64,000 bases of DNA from CANQBR01 sp964641395 (GCA_964641395.1 CAZXKQ010000002.1:1-64000); one strand, 5' to 3'; positions 49,677-58,973 are shown, counted from the stretch's first letter. Notes: a model not told the origin generated them from the sequence alone. Translations and numbers: made by a program.

Positions 49677-50411
49677 CTAACCAGCTTCTTCCCCACTAAA
49701 TTTCACATAGATGCCTAAGGAGCCAGTTATACAGTCTACAGTAAAGCTAGAACTGCCGGCTGCCAAAACATTGCTGATAGCGTAGGGCTCTAACTGGCGC
49801 AGCCGGGCAGCTGCCAAGGGCCAGTAGGTCCCTGCCAGGGTAACCCTGGCCGTCTTGCTGAAGGGCAGCAGAGAAAGGGCCTCTACCTGGCTGCCCTCCT
49901 TAATAGCGAAGCGCCAGCCTTCCCCTCCCCTGGCTAGGAGCATTACTTCTTCTTGATCAGCCAAAAGGACGGGGCTGTCCTGCCTGGCCTGCCAGGCCAG
50001 CAGAGAAAAGAGGGCGCTGTAGAGATGGTCAAAACGGCCCCCCCAGATGCCGCTGAGCAGGAGGGGGGCAGGGGGAAGCCTCTGCAACAGCAATTGCAGG
50101 TCGGTAGCATCCTTAAGGGGTGGGTGGGCCTCCACCTCAGTGCCTAGGGCCGTGCAGCGCAGGTAGACGGCCTGGGAGCCGCTGTCCCCGTCCCCCACTA
50201 AGAGCCGGGGCACTAGGCCGGCAGCCAGGGCGTAGTCCGCCCCCCTGTCTGCACAGTAAAGGGTGGAGCCAGGGTTGAGCCTGGCCACAGCCGCCAGATA
50301 GCCAGGCAGGGGCGGCCTGCCCCCTGCCACCGCCAAACTAGGCCTGCCTAAGCTTAGCTTACCAGTGGTGAGAGTGCAGCTGAGCTGGGGCAGGTTGAAG
50401 ACTTCCCCCAT
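49677..50411 (-). CDS. thiN: Thiamine diphosphokinase
   Basis: 244 aa. It makes thiamine diphosphate from thiamine and ATP. Motifs: YCADRGADYALAAG, LVGDGDSGS, KDATDLQLLLQ and GIWGGRFDH, then a C-terminal beta-sandwich (about 150-240). The N-terminal 45 residues are longer than usual. Its ATG overlaps the stop of the 95-aa gene by one base. In other Bacillota thiN lies near rpe/rsgA; here it is inside the gyr block. Confidence 0.92.
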   Translation of the reverse strand: MGEVFNLPQLSCTLTTGKLSLGRPSLAVAGGRPPLPGYLAAVARLNPGSTLYCADRGADYALAAGLVPRLLVGDGDSGSQAVYLRCTALGTEVEAHPPLKDATDLQLLLQRLPPAPLLLSGIWGGRFDHLYSALFSLLAWQARQDSPVLLADQEEVMLLARGGEGWRFAIKEGSQVEALSLLPFSKTARVTLAGTYWPLAAARLRQLEPYAISNVLAAGSSSFTVDCITGSLGIYVKFSGEEAG

Positions 50412-50698
50412 TACTTTTCACTCACCGTTTTAATCACTACCGTAGCCCCCTCCTTAGTCACCTTGAAGGAGCAGGGCTGCTGTTTTTTTAAACAGTCCAT
50501 GCTGATTTCTAAGAGAAAACGGTTCAACCGCTCTACTTCTTCCCCAGGGAGCAGCAGGCCCTTAGGCTTGGCTGCCGCCTTTTTGGGACGGCTGCTGCTA
50601 CCGTCCTGTTCCTGGTAGACAGTATTTTCAAAGCTCTCTCTTTCCTTGTAGCCCTTCAGCATGTCCGCATCGGACAGCCCTTTGATGATTTTAGCCAT
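50411..50698 (-). CDS. Hypothetical protein (95 aa)
   Basis: Basic middle part (SRPKKAAAKPKG) and a C-terminal strand-rich end (CSFKVTKEGATVVIKTVSEK). The Cys pair in DCLKKQQPCSF may matter. It lies 18 bp after gyrB and touches thiN, so it is part of the gyrB transcript. Not recognised. Confidence 0.7.
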   Translation of the reverse strand: MAKIIKGLSDADMLKGYKERESFENTVYQEQDGSSSRPKKAAAKPKGLLLPGEEVERLNRFLLEISMDCLKKQQPCSFKVTKEGATVVIKTVSEK

Positions 50699-50716
50699 AG
50701 CCTGCCCCCTGCCTTC

Positions 50717-52693
50717 CTAGAGGTCTAAATTCCGCACCTTGTGGGCGTTTTCCTGGATGAACTGCCGCCGAGGCTCCACCTTTTCGCCCATGAGGATGTT
50801 GAATATTTGGTCGGCCCTTTCCCCGTCTTCCAACTGCACCTGTAAGATGGTGCGGCCGGCAGGATCCATGGTAGTCTCCCACAGCTGCTCCGGATTCATC
50901 TCCCCTAGGCCTTTGTAACGTTGTACATAGGGATTCTTCTCCCTGCCTACCTGGTCCAGCACCGTCTGCAACTCTTCATCACTGTAAGCGTAGCGGTGCT
51001 CTTTGCCGTTCCGCACCAGGTAGAGGGGGGGCTGGGCAATGAAGACGTGGCCTTCCTTGATCAGATCCTGCATGTAGCGGTAGAAGAAGGTGAGGAGGAG
51101 GGTGCGGATGTGGGCCCCGTCCACGTCTGCGTCAGTCATGATGATAATCTTATCGTAGCGCCTTTTTTCGATGTCGAAGTCATCGCTGATGCCGCAGCCG
51201 AAGGCGGTGATCATGTTGCGTATCTCCTCGCTGCTCAGCATCTTATCTAAACGGGCCTTCTCCACATTTAGTATCTTGCCCCGGAGGGGAAGGATGGCTT
51301 GGAAGCGCCTATCCCGACCCTGCTTGGCACTGCCGCCGGCGCTGTCTCCCTCCACTAGGTAGATCTCCGTCTCTTCCTTGTTCCTGCTCTGGCAGTCGCT
51401 GAGCTTGCCTGGCAGGCCGCCGCTGCCTAGGGCATTCTTCCGCCGGATCAGATCCCTGGCCTTCTTGGCGGCGATCCGGGCCCGGGAGGCCAGCATGGCG
51501 TTGTCGATGATCTTCTTAGCAATGGCAGGATTTTCTTCCAAATACTCGTTTAAGGCGTCGCTGACCAGGCCTTCCACCAAGGGCGCCACCTCTGCATTGC
51601 CTAATTTAATCTTGGTCTGGCTTTCAAACTGGGGGTTAGGTATCTTCAAACTCAGCACTGCGGTGAGCCCCACCCGTACATCCTCGCCGCTGAGGCTGTC
51701 GTCCTTATCCTTCAGCAGTCCCTTTTTCTTGGCGTAATTATTCAAGACGCTGGTGAGGGCCTTGCGGAAGCCGGAGAGGTGGGTGCCTCCCTCCTCAGTG
51801 TTGATATTATTGACGAAGGTGAAGATATTCTCATTAGTCGTGTCGGTGTACTGGAGGGCAGCCTCTACGATGATGATGTTGCTGTTCCCGTCAGTACCTG
51901 TGTCCTTCTGTCCTTCCAGGTAGATGGGCTGGGGGTTGATCAAGTCTTTGTTCTCGTCCTGCTGGAGTACGTATTCTACGATGCCGCCGGCAAAGTGGAA
52001 CTTCTCCGACAGGGGAGTAGCAGGCCTTTCATCGGTGATGGTGATGGAAACATTCTTATTCAAGAAGGCCAATTCCCGCACCCTGTGGCGCAGGGTATCG
52101 TACCTATAGACTAACTCAGTGAAGATCTGGCTGTCAGGCTTGAAGGTGACGGAGGTGCCGCTGCCCTCTGCCTCCCCCTTTACGTAAAGAGGGGTAGTAG
52201 TCTTGCCTCTAGTAAAGGCTATGCCGTAGCACTTGCCCCCTCGCCGCACTTCCACCTCTAAATGCTCGCTGAGGGCGTTGACGCAGGTGACTCCCACCCC
52301 GTGGAGGCCGCCGGATACCTTGTAGGCCCCATCGCCGAACTTGCCGCCGGCGTGAAGCACCGTCATAATAACCTCCACGGCAGGCTTCTTCTCCTTCACC
52401 GTGTTATCCACCGGTATGCCCCGACCGTTATCCTCCACGGTTATGCTGTTATCCTGGTGGATGAAGACCTGGATGTCGGTGCAATAACCGGCCAAGGCCT
52501 CGTCGATGCTGTTGTCCAACACCTCGTAGACCAGGTGGTGCAGCCCTCTTTCGCTGGTGCTGCCTATGTACATGGCCGGCCGCTCCCTCACCGCTTCCAA
52601 ACCGCTCAGGGTGCGGATCTTTTTGCCGGTGTACTCCGCCTCCACCTTGGTGGAAGCGGCTATCTCCTTCTCAATATCGCTATCCTTCCTCAC
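50717..52693 (-). CDS. gyrB: DNA gyrase subunit B
   Basis: 658 aa. GHKL ATPase domain (VLDNSIDEALAGY, VEDNGRGIPV, GLHGVGVTCVNALS), transducer domain, then the TOPRIM domain with VEGDSAGGSAKQGRDR and the DADVDG metal site. The C-terminal PYVQRYKGLGEMNPEQLWETTMD is standard. Its start overlaps remB by 4 bp. It provides the energy for supercoiling by GyrA. Confidence 0.98.
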   Translation of the reverse strand: MRKDSDIEKEIAASTKVEAEYTGKKIRTLSGLEAVRERPAMYIGSTSERGLHHLVYEVLDNSIDEALAGYCTDIQVFIHQDNSITVEDNGRGIPVDNTVKEKKPAVEVIMTVLHAGGKFGDGAYKVSGGLHGVGVTCVNALSEHLEVEVRRGGKCYGIAFTRGKTTTPLYVKGEAEGSGTSVTFKPDSQIFTELVYRYDTLRHRVRELAFLNKNVSITITDERPATPLSEKFHFAGGIVEYVLQQDENKDLINPQPIYLEGQKDTGTDGNSNIIIVEAALQYTDTTNENIFTFVNNINTEEGGTHLSGFRKALTSVLNNYAKKKGLLKDKDDSLSGEDVRVGLTAVLSLKIPNPQFESQTKIKLGNAEVAPLVEGLVSDALNEYLEENPAIAKKIIDNAMLASRARIAAKKARDLIRRKNALGSGGLPGKLSDCQSRNKEETEIYLVEGDSAGGSAKQGRDRRFQAILPLRGKILNVEKARLDKMLSSEEIRNMITAFGCGISDDFDIEKRRYDKIIIMTDADVDGAHIRTLLLTFFYRYMQDLIKEGHVFIAQPPLYLVRNGKEHRYAYSDEELQTVLDQVGREKNPYVQRYKGLGEMNPEQLWETTMDPAGRTILQVQLEDGERADQIFNILMGEKVEPRRQFIQENAHKVRNLDL

Positions 52694-52986
52694 ACTCTTT
52701 CACCCCTTCTCTCACTAAAGCTAAAATAGACGTCATCTTCCCTAAAACCCCCTTCCAGCCTCTTCCTCAGGGTGGAGGAGGAGATGGGGGAGAGATAGAT
52801 CTTGCTGGAAGTAAGGACGCAGCTGGCCCGCTCTGCCGGGCTGGCTGCCAAGTCTATCACCTGGTAGCGCTGCCTTTCCGGCTCCACATAGGTTTCCACC
52901 AGGGAGGCTTCAGGGCGGCGGAGATTGAAGATGGCGATGATCTCGCTGTTTTTTACCATGTAATCAGAGCCTAGATGCAGATACAT
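52690..52986 (-). CDS. remB: RemB-type extracellular matrix regulator (DUF370)
   Basis: 98 aa. The opening YLHLGSDYMVKNSEIIAIFNL is the DUF370 core. RemA/RemB proteins of Bacillus bind DNA and control biofilm matrix genes. It overlaps the DciA-like gene by 23 bp and gyrB by 4 bp. The position between recF and gyrB is conserved in Bacillota. Confidence 0.9.
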   Translation of the reverse strand: MYLHLGSDYMVKNSEIIAIFNLRRPEASLVETYVEPERQRYQVIDLAASPAERASCVLTSSKIYLSPISSSTLRKRLEGGFREDDVYFSFSERRGERV

Positions 52987-53713
52987 CTTCTTTTTCCTTT
53001 CTCCTCAGGTGCTGCAGGCAGTTCTGCCACTGGCTGCTGCTGATCTGGGCCGGCCGCTTGCCGGTCAGTAACAACACAGCCAGCTGCTCCTCCTCCTCTG
53101 AGGCCAACTGGTTCCTCACCCTTTCACAGTAATAATGCACCAGCTTCTCCCTCTCCTCCTGGAAGAGGAGGCGGGGACAGCCGCCTAGGATGAAGTCGGC
53201 CTCCTGGTAACTCAGGTAGGGTTCTGCCTGGAGGAGTTCTGCGATTTTTTTCGCCTCTTCTTCTTTTAGCTCCCGGCGGCAGATGCTGCACAGCTCCTCT
53301 CCCTGCCACCGTCTGGCACCGCAGCGGGGACAGGGGGTAGGGGAGTAGGCAGGCCCTGGCTGTAGTCCCCCTTCTTCCCCAGCCTGGCCCTCAAGGGGAG
53401 GCAGGGTAGCCGCAAAGAAGCTCACCCCCCTCACCTTGGCCTTTCCTGCTAAGACCGCATTCACCTTGGCCAGGAAGTCCTTGCGCATGATAAAAAGCTG
53501 ATGGGCCAGCATGCTGTCGGCAGTGCGCACGTAGAGGACGCCCCTCTCCAGCCTTTCAGCACAGCACTGGGAGGCTAAGAGGCCGCCTACCACCTCCGTC
53601 CAGTGGCGAGACAGATAAAAGAGCAGGTACCTAGCCTTCAGGCTGCGGCTGATAACTGCCTCCTTACCCTGTATATTGAACAACCTTTCAATGATGGCCC
53701 CAGTAGCTTCCAT
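52964..53713 (-). CDS. DciA-like protein (DUF721) with zinc ribbon
   Basis: 249 aa. The DUF721 domain (about 25-105) contains WTEVVGGLLASQC, GVLYVRTADSMLAHQL and VRGVSFF. DciA loads the replicative helicase in bacteria lacking DnaC/DnaI. Residues about 128-147 form a zinc ribbon, CPRCG and CSICRRE, followed by a helical tail not found in short DciA. It lies between recF and remB at the origin. The helicase role is inferred. Confidence 0.85.
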   Translation of the reverse strand: MEATGAIIERLFNIQGKEAVISRSLKARYLLFYLSRHWTEVVGGLLASQCCAERLERGVLYVRTADSMLAHQLFIMRKDFLAKVNAVLAGKAKVRGVSFFAATLPPLEGQAGEEGGLQPGPAYSPTPCPRCGARRWQGEELCSICRRELKEEEAKKIAELLQAEPYLSYQEADFILGGCPRLLFQEEREKLVHYYCERVRNQLASEEEEQLAVLLLTGKRPAQISSSQWQNCLQHLRRKEKEDVSASRL

Positions 53714-53747
53714 TCTGCCTTCCCCGCCGGCCGCGGTACATGCCAGC

Positions 53748-54878
53748 CTATACCGCCTCTACCTGGCCGTCCCTGATCTGAAAAAAGGCGCTGCCTGCCA
53801 GCTCAGGTATTAACTCCCTATCATTGACAGTGATAAAGGTCTGCACCCTGCCGTCGATGAAACGGAGCAGGTGCTCCCGCCGCTGGCTGTCTAATTCGCT
53901 CATAACATCGTCTAGGAGGAGGACGGGATAGTCCCCCCTCTCCTCCCTGCTGTATTCCAGCTGGGCCAGCTTCAAGGCCAGGGCGCAGCTGCGCTGTTGG
54001 CCTTGGGAGCCGAAGGAGCGCAGGCTTAAAGCCCCTCCCAAGGCCAGCAGCAGCTCATCTCGATGAGGGCCCAGGCCGGTACTGCCCCTGGCTATATCCT
54101 CCTGCTGCCGCTTCCCCAAGAGGGAGGCATAGTCCTCTGCCTCCCAGCCCTTCCTAACCGTAGTAAAGTCTTCCCTGTCCACCCTGGCCTGGTAGCTCAG
54201 CTCCAAGGCCTCCCCATTACCGGCTAGGGAGGCGTAGATGGCAGCAGCCAGGTCCCTCAGCTTGGCCACGGCCGCCACCCTTTTCTCCACTAAGGCTGCG
54301 GCCAGACGGCAGAACTCCTCATCCCAGGGCTGTAAAAGAGAAGGAGGCAGGGCTGCCTCCCTAAGCTCCTTCAACAGTTTGTTGCGCTGTTGCAAAACCT
54401 TGTTATAGCGTAGCAGCAGGTCTAAGTAAAGAGGGTCGGTCTGGCTCAGCTGCATATCCAGGTAGCGGCGGCGGAGGGCCGGCTCTCCCTTCACCATGGA
54501 CAGATCCTCAGGGGCGAAGAGGACTACGGAGGAGGCCCGATAGTGGAGCCTGGGAGGGATCTTGGCCCCGTCCAGGCTGATCTCCTTCCTCCCCCGGGAA
54601 GCAGGCTGCTCCGCATACCTTTTAAGCTTTAACTGGTGGCTGCTGCCCTCCAGCCGGTAGTCCAGGGCCACCGCCATCTCCTTACAGCCTAGGCGGATCA
54701 GCTCCTCCTCGTTCTTAGTGCGGTGGCTGAGGCCGCAGGCGGCATAGTAGAAGGCCTCCAGAAGATTAGTCTTGCCTTGGGCGTTGGCGCCGTAGAAGAC
54801 GTTGATCAGGGCTGGAGTAGCCAGGGTACCGGCCGCTAAATTGCGAAAATTATAGCTGTAGAGGGAGAGGAACTGCAT
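53748..54878 (-). CDS. recF: DNA repair protein RecF
   Basis: 376 aa. SMC-like ATPase that helps load RecA at gaps. Walker A FYGANAQGKTNLLEA, signature LRSFGSQGQQRSCALALKLA, Walker B PVLLLDDVMSELD. Full length. The S4-domain gene (yaaA) usual between dnaN and recF is absent; the 49-bp gap holds nothing. Confidence 0.96.
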   Translation of the reverse strand: MQFLSLYSYNFRNLAAGTLATPALINVFYGANAQGKTNLLEAFYYAACGLSHRTKNEEELIRLGCKEMAVALDYRLEGSSHQLKLKRYAEQPASRGRKEISLDGAKIPPRLHYRASSVVLFAPEDLSMVKGEPALRRRYLDMQLSQTDPLYLDLLLRYNKVLQQRNKLLKELREAALPPSLLQPWDEEFCRLAAALVEKRVAAVAKLRDLAAAIYASLAGNGEALELSYQARVDREDFTTVRKGWEAEDYASLLGKRQQEDIARGSTGLGPHRDELLLALGGALSLRSFGSQGQQRSCALALKLAQLEYSREERGDYPVLLLDDVMSELDSQRREHLLRFIDGRVQTFITVNDRELIPELAGSAFFQIRDGQVEAV

Positions 54879-54927
54879 AGGTTCTTGGAATATAATAAAT
54901 TATAATAAAAGCCAGCCTAGGGCGGCC

Positions 54928-56037
54928 TCAGTTGAAGTTTACCCGCACCGGAGTGACGATGTAGGTATAATCCGGCAGGTCCAGCTCTTGTACGCACACC
55001 GGCTTTAAGGAGGTGTTGAAGGAGAAACGCACCTTTTCCCCTTCTAAATTCTTTAGGATGTCCGTCACATATTTGGCGTTGAAGGCTACCTTCAGCTCTC
55101 CTCCGGCAGTCTCTGCCGGTAGCACCTCCCGGCCGCCGCCGTTGGCATCATTATTGCTGGTGAGGGTGAGCCGGCCTTCCTCTATGTGCATGCGGATGAT
55201 GCTGTAATCATTTTCGGTAGAGAAGAGGGATACCCGCTCCACTGCGGCAGTCAAGTCGGCGATGTCCAGGTCGGCGGTAATGGAGAAGCTGGGAGGAATG
55301 ACCGCCCGATAGTTAGGGAAGCGGCCCTCTATCAGTCGGCTGACGATCTTGATCTCCCCTACGCAGACCATGATCTGGTTGTCTAAAATATCTAGCTTCA
55401 CCAACTGGGGCACAGCCCCCCCTAGCACCTGAGCGATTTCCGCCAGCACCTTGGCCGGTATGATGACGCTCATATCCTCCCCCCCTGCCAGAGGCAGGGT
55501 CCTGATGGCCAGACGATGGGTATTGGTGCCGACGAAGGTGATCTTCTCCCCCTCTACTTCTAAGAGGATGCCGGTGAAGAGGGGCCTGGATTCGTCAGCG
55601 GCGCAGGCAAAGCGGGTCTTTTTAATCAGCTCTTGCAACTTGACGTCATCGATAGTGAGGCTGTGGGTGCCGCTGAAAGAGGGGAAGGGAGGGTAGTCGT
55701 CTTCATTCATCATCAGCAGCCGGTACTCGCTTTGGCCGAAGCTTACCAGCAGGGAGCCGTTGGCGGCGGTCTCTAGGTTTACGGCGCCGCTAGGGAGCTT
55801 GGCCAACAAATTGCCCAGCTGGGCGGCATTGACCACCACGCTGCCCTCCTCCTCTATCTGGGCTTCCATAGAGCAGGAGATAGCCATATTCAGGTCCATG
55901 CCCACCACCTCTAGCTGGTAGCCATGGGCCAGGAGGTGGAAGCCGGAAAAGATGGGGGTACTGCTTTTACTGAGTACGGCATGGCGGGCGATGCGCAGGG
56001 TCTTATTCAAGGCTTCACTATCACAGAGCACTTTCAT
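54928..56037 (-). CDS. dnaN: DNA polymerase III sliding clamp (beta subunit)
   Basis: 369 aa, three clamp domains. Typical pieces: LLAHGYQLEVVGMDLNMAIS, FACAADESRPLFTGILLEV, NTHRLAIR, and a C-terminus ending YTYIVTPVRVNFN. ATG after GAGGAGG. Transcription probably starts in the AT-rich origin segment (TATAAT at 56080-56085). Confidence 0.97.
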   Translation of the reverse strand: MKVLCDSEALNKTLRIARHAVLSKSSTPIFSGFHLLAHGYQLEVVGMDLNMAISCSMEAQIEEEGSVVVNAAQLGNLLAKLPSGAVNLETAANGSLLVSFGQSEYRLLMMNEDDYPPFPSFSGTHSLTIDDVKLQELIKKTRFACAADESRPLFTGILLEVEGEKITFVGTNTHRLAIRTLPLAGGEDMSVIIPAKVLAEIAQVLGGAVPQLVKLDILDNQIMVCVGEIKIVSRLIEGRFPNYRAVIPPSFSITADLDIADLTAAVERVSLFSTENDYSIIRMHIEEGRLTLTSNNDANGGGREVLPAETAGGELKVAFNAKYVTDILKNLEGEKVRFSFNTSLKPVCVQELDLPDYTYIVTPVRVNFN

Positions 56038-56291
56038 TTATACACAGACCTCCTCGTTGTTTTAGCTAATAATATATATATTATAAGGTAGCCGTCTTAG
56101 TAGTAATGCCTGTAGATGCTGGGGATAAGGAGGGGCGGGCCTTTAGTTGCAAGGGTCTTCCCCTGTAGATAAGGCTGTAGATAAGCCCTTTCCTTCTACC
56201 CCCTACCCACAGGGGGGCATAATTATTGACAGAGGAAGGGGACTTATACACAGGAAACGGGAAGTTTATACACAGAAACTGGGGATAAAGC
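56038..56291. other. Replication origin oriC
   Basis: Between dnaN and dnaA. DnaA boxes: TTATACACA at 56038, 56244 and 56266; minus-strand TTATCCCCA at 56120 and 56280; minus-strand TTATCTACA at 56164 and 56176. An AT-rich unwinding segment at about 56064-56087 is followed by TAG-TAG-TAA triplets (56098-56106), which fit DnaA-trios in the expected order before a box. This is direct sequence evidence for the origin. Confidence 0.88.
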
Positions 56292-57647
56292 CTAATTTTG
56301 CAGGCGTTCCTTCATTTTTTCCAGGTCCTTTTGCAACTGGGGCCTTTTCTCCTTGCTCTTGCTGATTTTTTCATAGGCGTGGATCACCGTGGTGTGATCC
56401 CGGCCGCCGAAGGCCTCCCCGATTTTCGGATAGGACATATCGGCGTATTCCCGGCACATGTACATGGCGATCTGCCGGGGATAGGAGATGTTTTGGTTGC
56501 GCTTTTTGTTGAAAAGTTCGTCTGGATCCAAATTGTAGTATTCGGCAACCACGTTGACGATGTCGCTGAAGGTGATCTGCCGCCGCTTTTCCCGCACGCC
56601 GATGGCGGTCAGCACCTGCTGGGCGGTAGCCACGTTCATGGGCATATTCATCAAGGAGGTAAAGGCCTTCAAGCGGGTGTAGGCTCCCTCGATCTGCCTT
56701 ATATTGGTGGTTACGTTGGCGGCTATGAGGGTGACTACGTCTCCCGGCAGTTCTAAGCCGTCTTCAGCCGCCTTCTGCCGCAGGATGGCCATGCGGGTTT
56801 CCAGGTCGGGAACCTGGATGTCGGCCAGCAGCCCCTTTTCAAAACGGGTTCGCAGCCTGTCTTCTAGGGTCTCTATCTCCTTCGGCAGCCGATCGCTGGA
56901 GATGACGATCTGCTTATTGGCCTCGTAAAGGGTGTTGAAGGTGTGGAAAAATTCCACCTGGGTCTGTTCCTTCCCCTTTAGGAATTGGATGTCGTCGATA
57001 ATCAGGCAGTCTATCCGCCTGTACTTGGAGCGGAAGGCTTCAGTGGTCTTGTTGTAGATAGAATTAATGATTTCGTTGGTAAACTGCTCGCTGGAGATGT
57101 AGAGCACCTTGGTGGCAGGGCTGTTAGCCTTGATTTTATTGCCTATGGCGTGCATAAGGTGGGTCTTGCCCAGACCTACGCCCCCGTAGATGAAGAGGGG
57201 ATTGTAGGAATAACCGGGCCTTTCTGCCACCTGTTGGGCGGCTGACCAGGCCAGACGGTTGGAATTGCCGATGACGAAGTTTTCAAAGACGTACCTAGGG
57301 TTGAGGTTGCTAGGCTCTTCCCCCGGCTCCGCCTCTTGGGCAGGGGCCTGCTCCTTGGGAGGACTGGGCTCCTCCGCCTGTTTGGTCAGTGGCTCTTCCT
57401 CGCACTCTATCTGTAAGCCCAGGGGGCGGCCGCTGCATTCCTGGAGGAGGGCCTCGATCTGGCCGGCATACTTCTGTTCCAGCATCTGTTTAAAAAACTG
57501 GTTCCGCACTGATACTGTATAGGTAGTCTGGCTCAGGGCCAAGGGGGTGATGGGCTTGAACCAGACTTCGTATATTTTATCAGAGACCTGCCGCCTTACT
57601 TTCTCCTGGACCTTCATCCAGATTTCAAACATGTCATAACCTTGCAT
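56292..57647 (-). CDS. dnaA: Chromosomal replication initiator DnaA
   Basis: 451 aa. Domain I (about 7-90), a Glu/Pro linker, an AAA+ domain with Walker A GGVGLGKTHL and Walker B LIIDDIQFL, and domain IV with the box-binding signature GGRDHTTVIHA. Two starts are possible: 57647, or Met6 at 57632, which has AAGG eight bases upstream and gives MFEIWMKVQEK. It initiates replication at the adjacent origin and probably binds the cluster at 41846-42023. Confidence 0.97.
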   Translation of the reverse strand: MQGYDMFEIWMKVQEKVRRQVSDKIYEVWFKPITPLALSQTTYTVSVRNQFFKQMLEQKYAGQIEALLQECSGRPLGLQIECEEEPLTKQAEEPSPPKEQAPAQEAEPGEEPSNLNPRYVFENFVIGNSNRLAWSAAQQVAERPGYSYNPLFIYGGVGLGKTHLMHAIGNKIKANSPATKVLYISSEQFTNEIINSIYNKTTEAFRSKYRRIDCLIIDDIQFLKGKEQTQVEFFHTFNTLYEANKQIVISSDRLPKEIETLEDRLRTRFEKGLLADIQVPDLETRMAILRQKAAEDGLELPGDVVTLIAANVTTNIRQIEGAYTRLKAFTSLMNMPMNVATAQQVLTAIGVREKRRQITFSDIVNVVAEYYNLDPDELFNKKRNQNISYPRQIAMYMCREYADMSYPKIGEAFGGRDHTTVIHAYEKISKSKEKRPQLQKDLEKMKERLQN

Positions 57648-57687
57648 GGTGGGAACATCCCTTTCAAAGGCTGGGGAGGGGCCGGCT

Positions 57688-57921
57688 TCAGCTTAGATAG
57701 GGGCTGATAGGTTGGTTGAAACCTCTTTCAGCCATGCTTTGGCGGATGCGGGCTACTTCCTCCGGGTCGCCGAGAATGGCTAAAAAGTCCTCGAAGACTT
57801 GGCGGAAGGCCTTGCTGTTATCGTAGGTAAAACCGTTCTTGGAGAGGGCGCAAATGTAGATCTGTGCCAGGAGGGTGTTATCTACAACCATATTTTCTTC
57901 ATTTTCCTTGTCCTTATCCAT
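57688..57921 (-). CDS. Small hypothetical protein upstream of dnaA
   Basis: 77 aa. Acidic N-terminus, then a helical stretch (NTLLAQIYICALSKNGFTYDN). Perfect AAAGGAGG ribosome site before ATG 57921. It lies 40 bp before dnaA on the same strand with no terminator between, and the promoter at 58048-58076 points at both. Co-transcription with dnaA is inferred. Not recognised. Confidence 0.75.
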   Translation of the reverse strand: MDKDKENEENMVVDNTLLAQIYICALSKNGFTYDNSKAFRQVFEDFLAILGDPEEVARIRQSMAERGFNQPISPYLS

Positions 57922-58047
57922 CTATAATCAGCCTCCTTTGGCGGTTAGTTTAAGGTGCTGCACTGTCCCTTACCTATCTCTGCGGCAGGATTGCCAGCTG
58001 TAGATTAGGGGAAGGGCCGGCCTGTGCTGCCTCCCCTCCCACCCTAT

Positions 58048-58076
58048 ATTTTAGCAGACAAAGGAGGGCTAGGCAA
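58048..58076 (-). promoter_or_regulatory. Promoter of the small gene and dnaA
   Basis: -35 TTGCCT (58071-58076), a 17-base spacer and -10 TAAAAT (58048-58053) on the minus strand. The 57922-58226 stretch otherwise holds only one degenerate DnaA box (TGTAGATTA near 58001). Confidence 0.65.
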
Positions 58077-58226
58077 CTTATTTGCGGTATTTTTTAGGGA
58101 GGTTTTGCTGGCGAGGAGGGGCTTGCCAGTTCCTCCCTCCTTTGGAGGACGGAAGGAGTTTTTTCTTTTACCCCTCAGTCCGGAGGGGGCTGTGCCGGCT
58201 TTTTTCCCCTTTTCCCGCTTTTTTCC

Positions 58227-58255
58227 TTGACGGCTGTTTAGTTTTTGCATATAAT
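58227..58255 (+). promoter_or_regulatory. Promoter of rpmH-rnpA
   Basis: -35 TTGACG (58227-58232), a 17-base spacer and a perfect -10 TATAAT (58250-58255), among the strongest in the window. An AGCTGTC/GACAGCT inverted repeat straddles the start point (about 58265-58281). Confidence 0.85.
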
Positions 58256-58383
58256 GATTCAGTAAAGCTGTCGTGACAGCTCTATTATTGCATATTTTTG
58301 TGACAGGGCCCGGCCCGGGGCAGCTGTCGGTAAAAAATATACCGCCCTGCGGCGGCTTATTACTGAGAGAAGGAGGGAGCTTT

Positions 58384-58518
58384 GTGAAACGTACTTTCCA
58401 ACCTAATAATTTGAGAAGGAAGAGAACCCACGGTTTTAGAGAAAGGATGAGGACCCTAGGCGGTCGCCAAGTCTTAAAGAGAAGACGGGCTAAGGGCAGA
58501 AAAGTTTTATCTGCCTAG
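58384..58518 (+). CDS. rpmH: 50S ribosomal protein L34
   Basis: 44 aa, GTG start after GGAGGGAG. KRTFQPNNLRRKRTHGFRER and the basic C-terminus ending GRKVLSA are characteristic. First gene of the rightward origin-flanking operon. Confidence 0.98.
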   Translation: MKRTFQPNNLRRKRTHGFRERMRTLGGRQVLKRRRAKGRKVLSA

Positions 58519-58522
58519 GAGG

Positions 58523-58548
58523 ACAGGCCGCAACGACGGCCTGTTTTT
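58523..58548 (+). terminator. Terminator between rpmH and rnpA
   Basis: Stem ACAGGCCG/CGGCCTGT, loop CAACGA, five T. rnpA is probably transcribed by read-through, keeping RnpA far below L34. Confidence 0.8.
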
Positions 58549-58580
58549 CCCATGGAGGGGAGACTGTCTAAGGAGCCGGC

Positions 58581-58973
58581 ATGGGCGCAGGACACAAGTT
58601 TACGCAGTCAGAGCGGTTGAAGGCCAAGAGGGCCTTCCAGAGAGTCTGCAGCCAAGGCCAGGTCATCTACGACGGCTGGGCCCTGCTTTACCTCCTGCCG
58701 GGCAAGGAAGGGGAGCGGCGGCTAGGCTTCGCCGTAGGTAAGAAGCTAGGTTGCGCAGTAGTTCGAAACCACAGTAAGAGGTTGATGCGGGAAGTCTTTA
58801 GGCGGCACAAGGAAGAACTAGCCACAGGTTATGATTTTGTCTGGGTGGCGCGGCGGCCCCTCATCGGGGCCAGTTATGCCACGGTGGAAAGGGTGTTCCT
58901 GCGCTTAGCCAGGAAGGCTGCCCAAGAGAGGAAGCAGGCCGGCCATGCAAAGGCTGCTCATCGGTTTGATTAA
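58581..58973 (+). CDS. rnpA: Ribonuclease P protein component
   Basis: 130 aa, basic. RNA-binding signature VVRNHSKRLMREVFR, with His for the third Arg of the usual RNRxKR. It helps the RNase P RNA process tRNA precursors. It overlaps yidD by 29 bp. Confidence 0.95.
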   Translation: MGAGHKFTQSERLKAKRAFQRVCSQGQVIYDGWALLYLLPGKEGERRLGFAVGKKLGCAVVRNHSKRLMREVFRRHKEELATGYDFVWVARRPLIGASYATVERVFLRLARKAAQERKQAGHAKAAHRFD

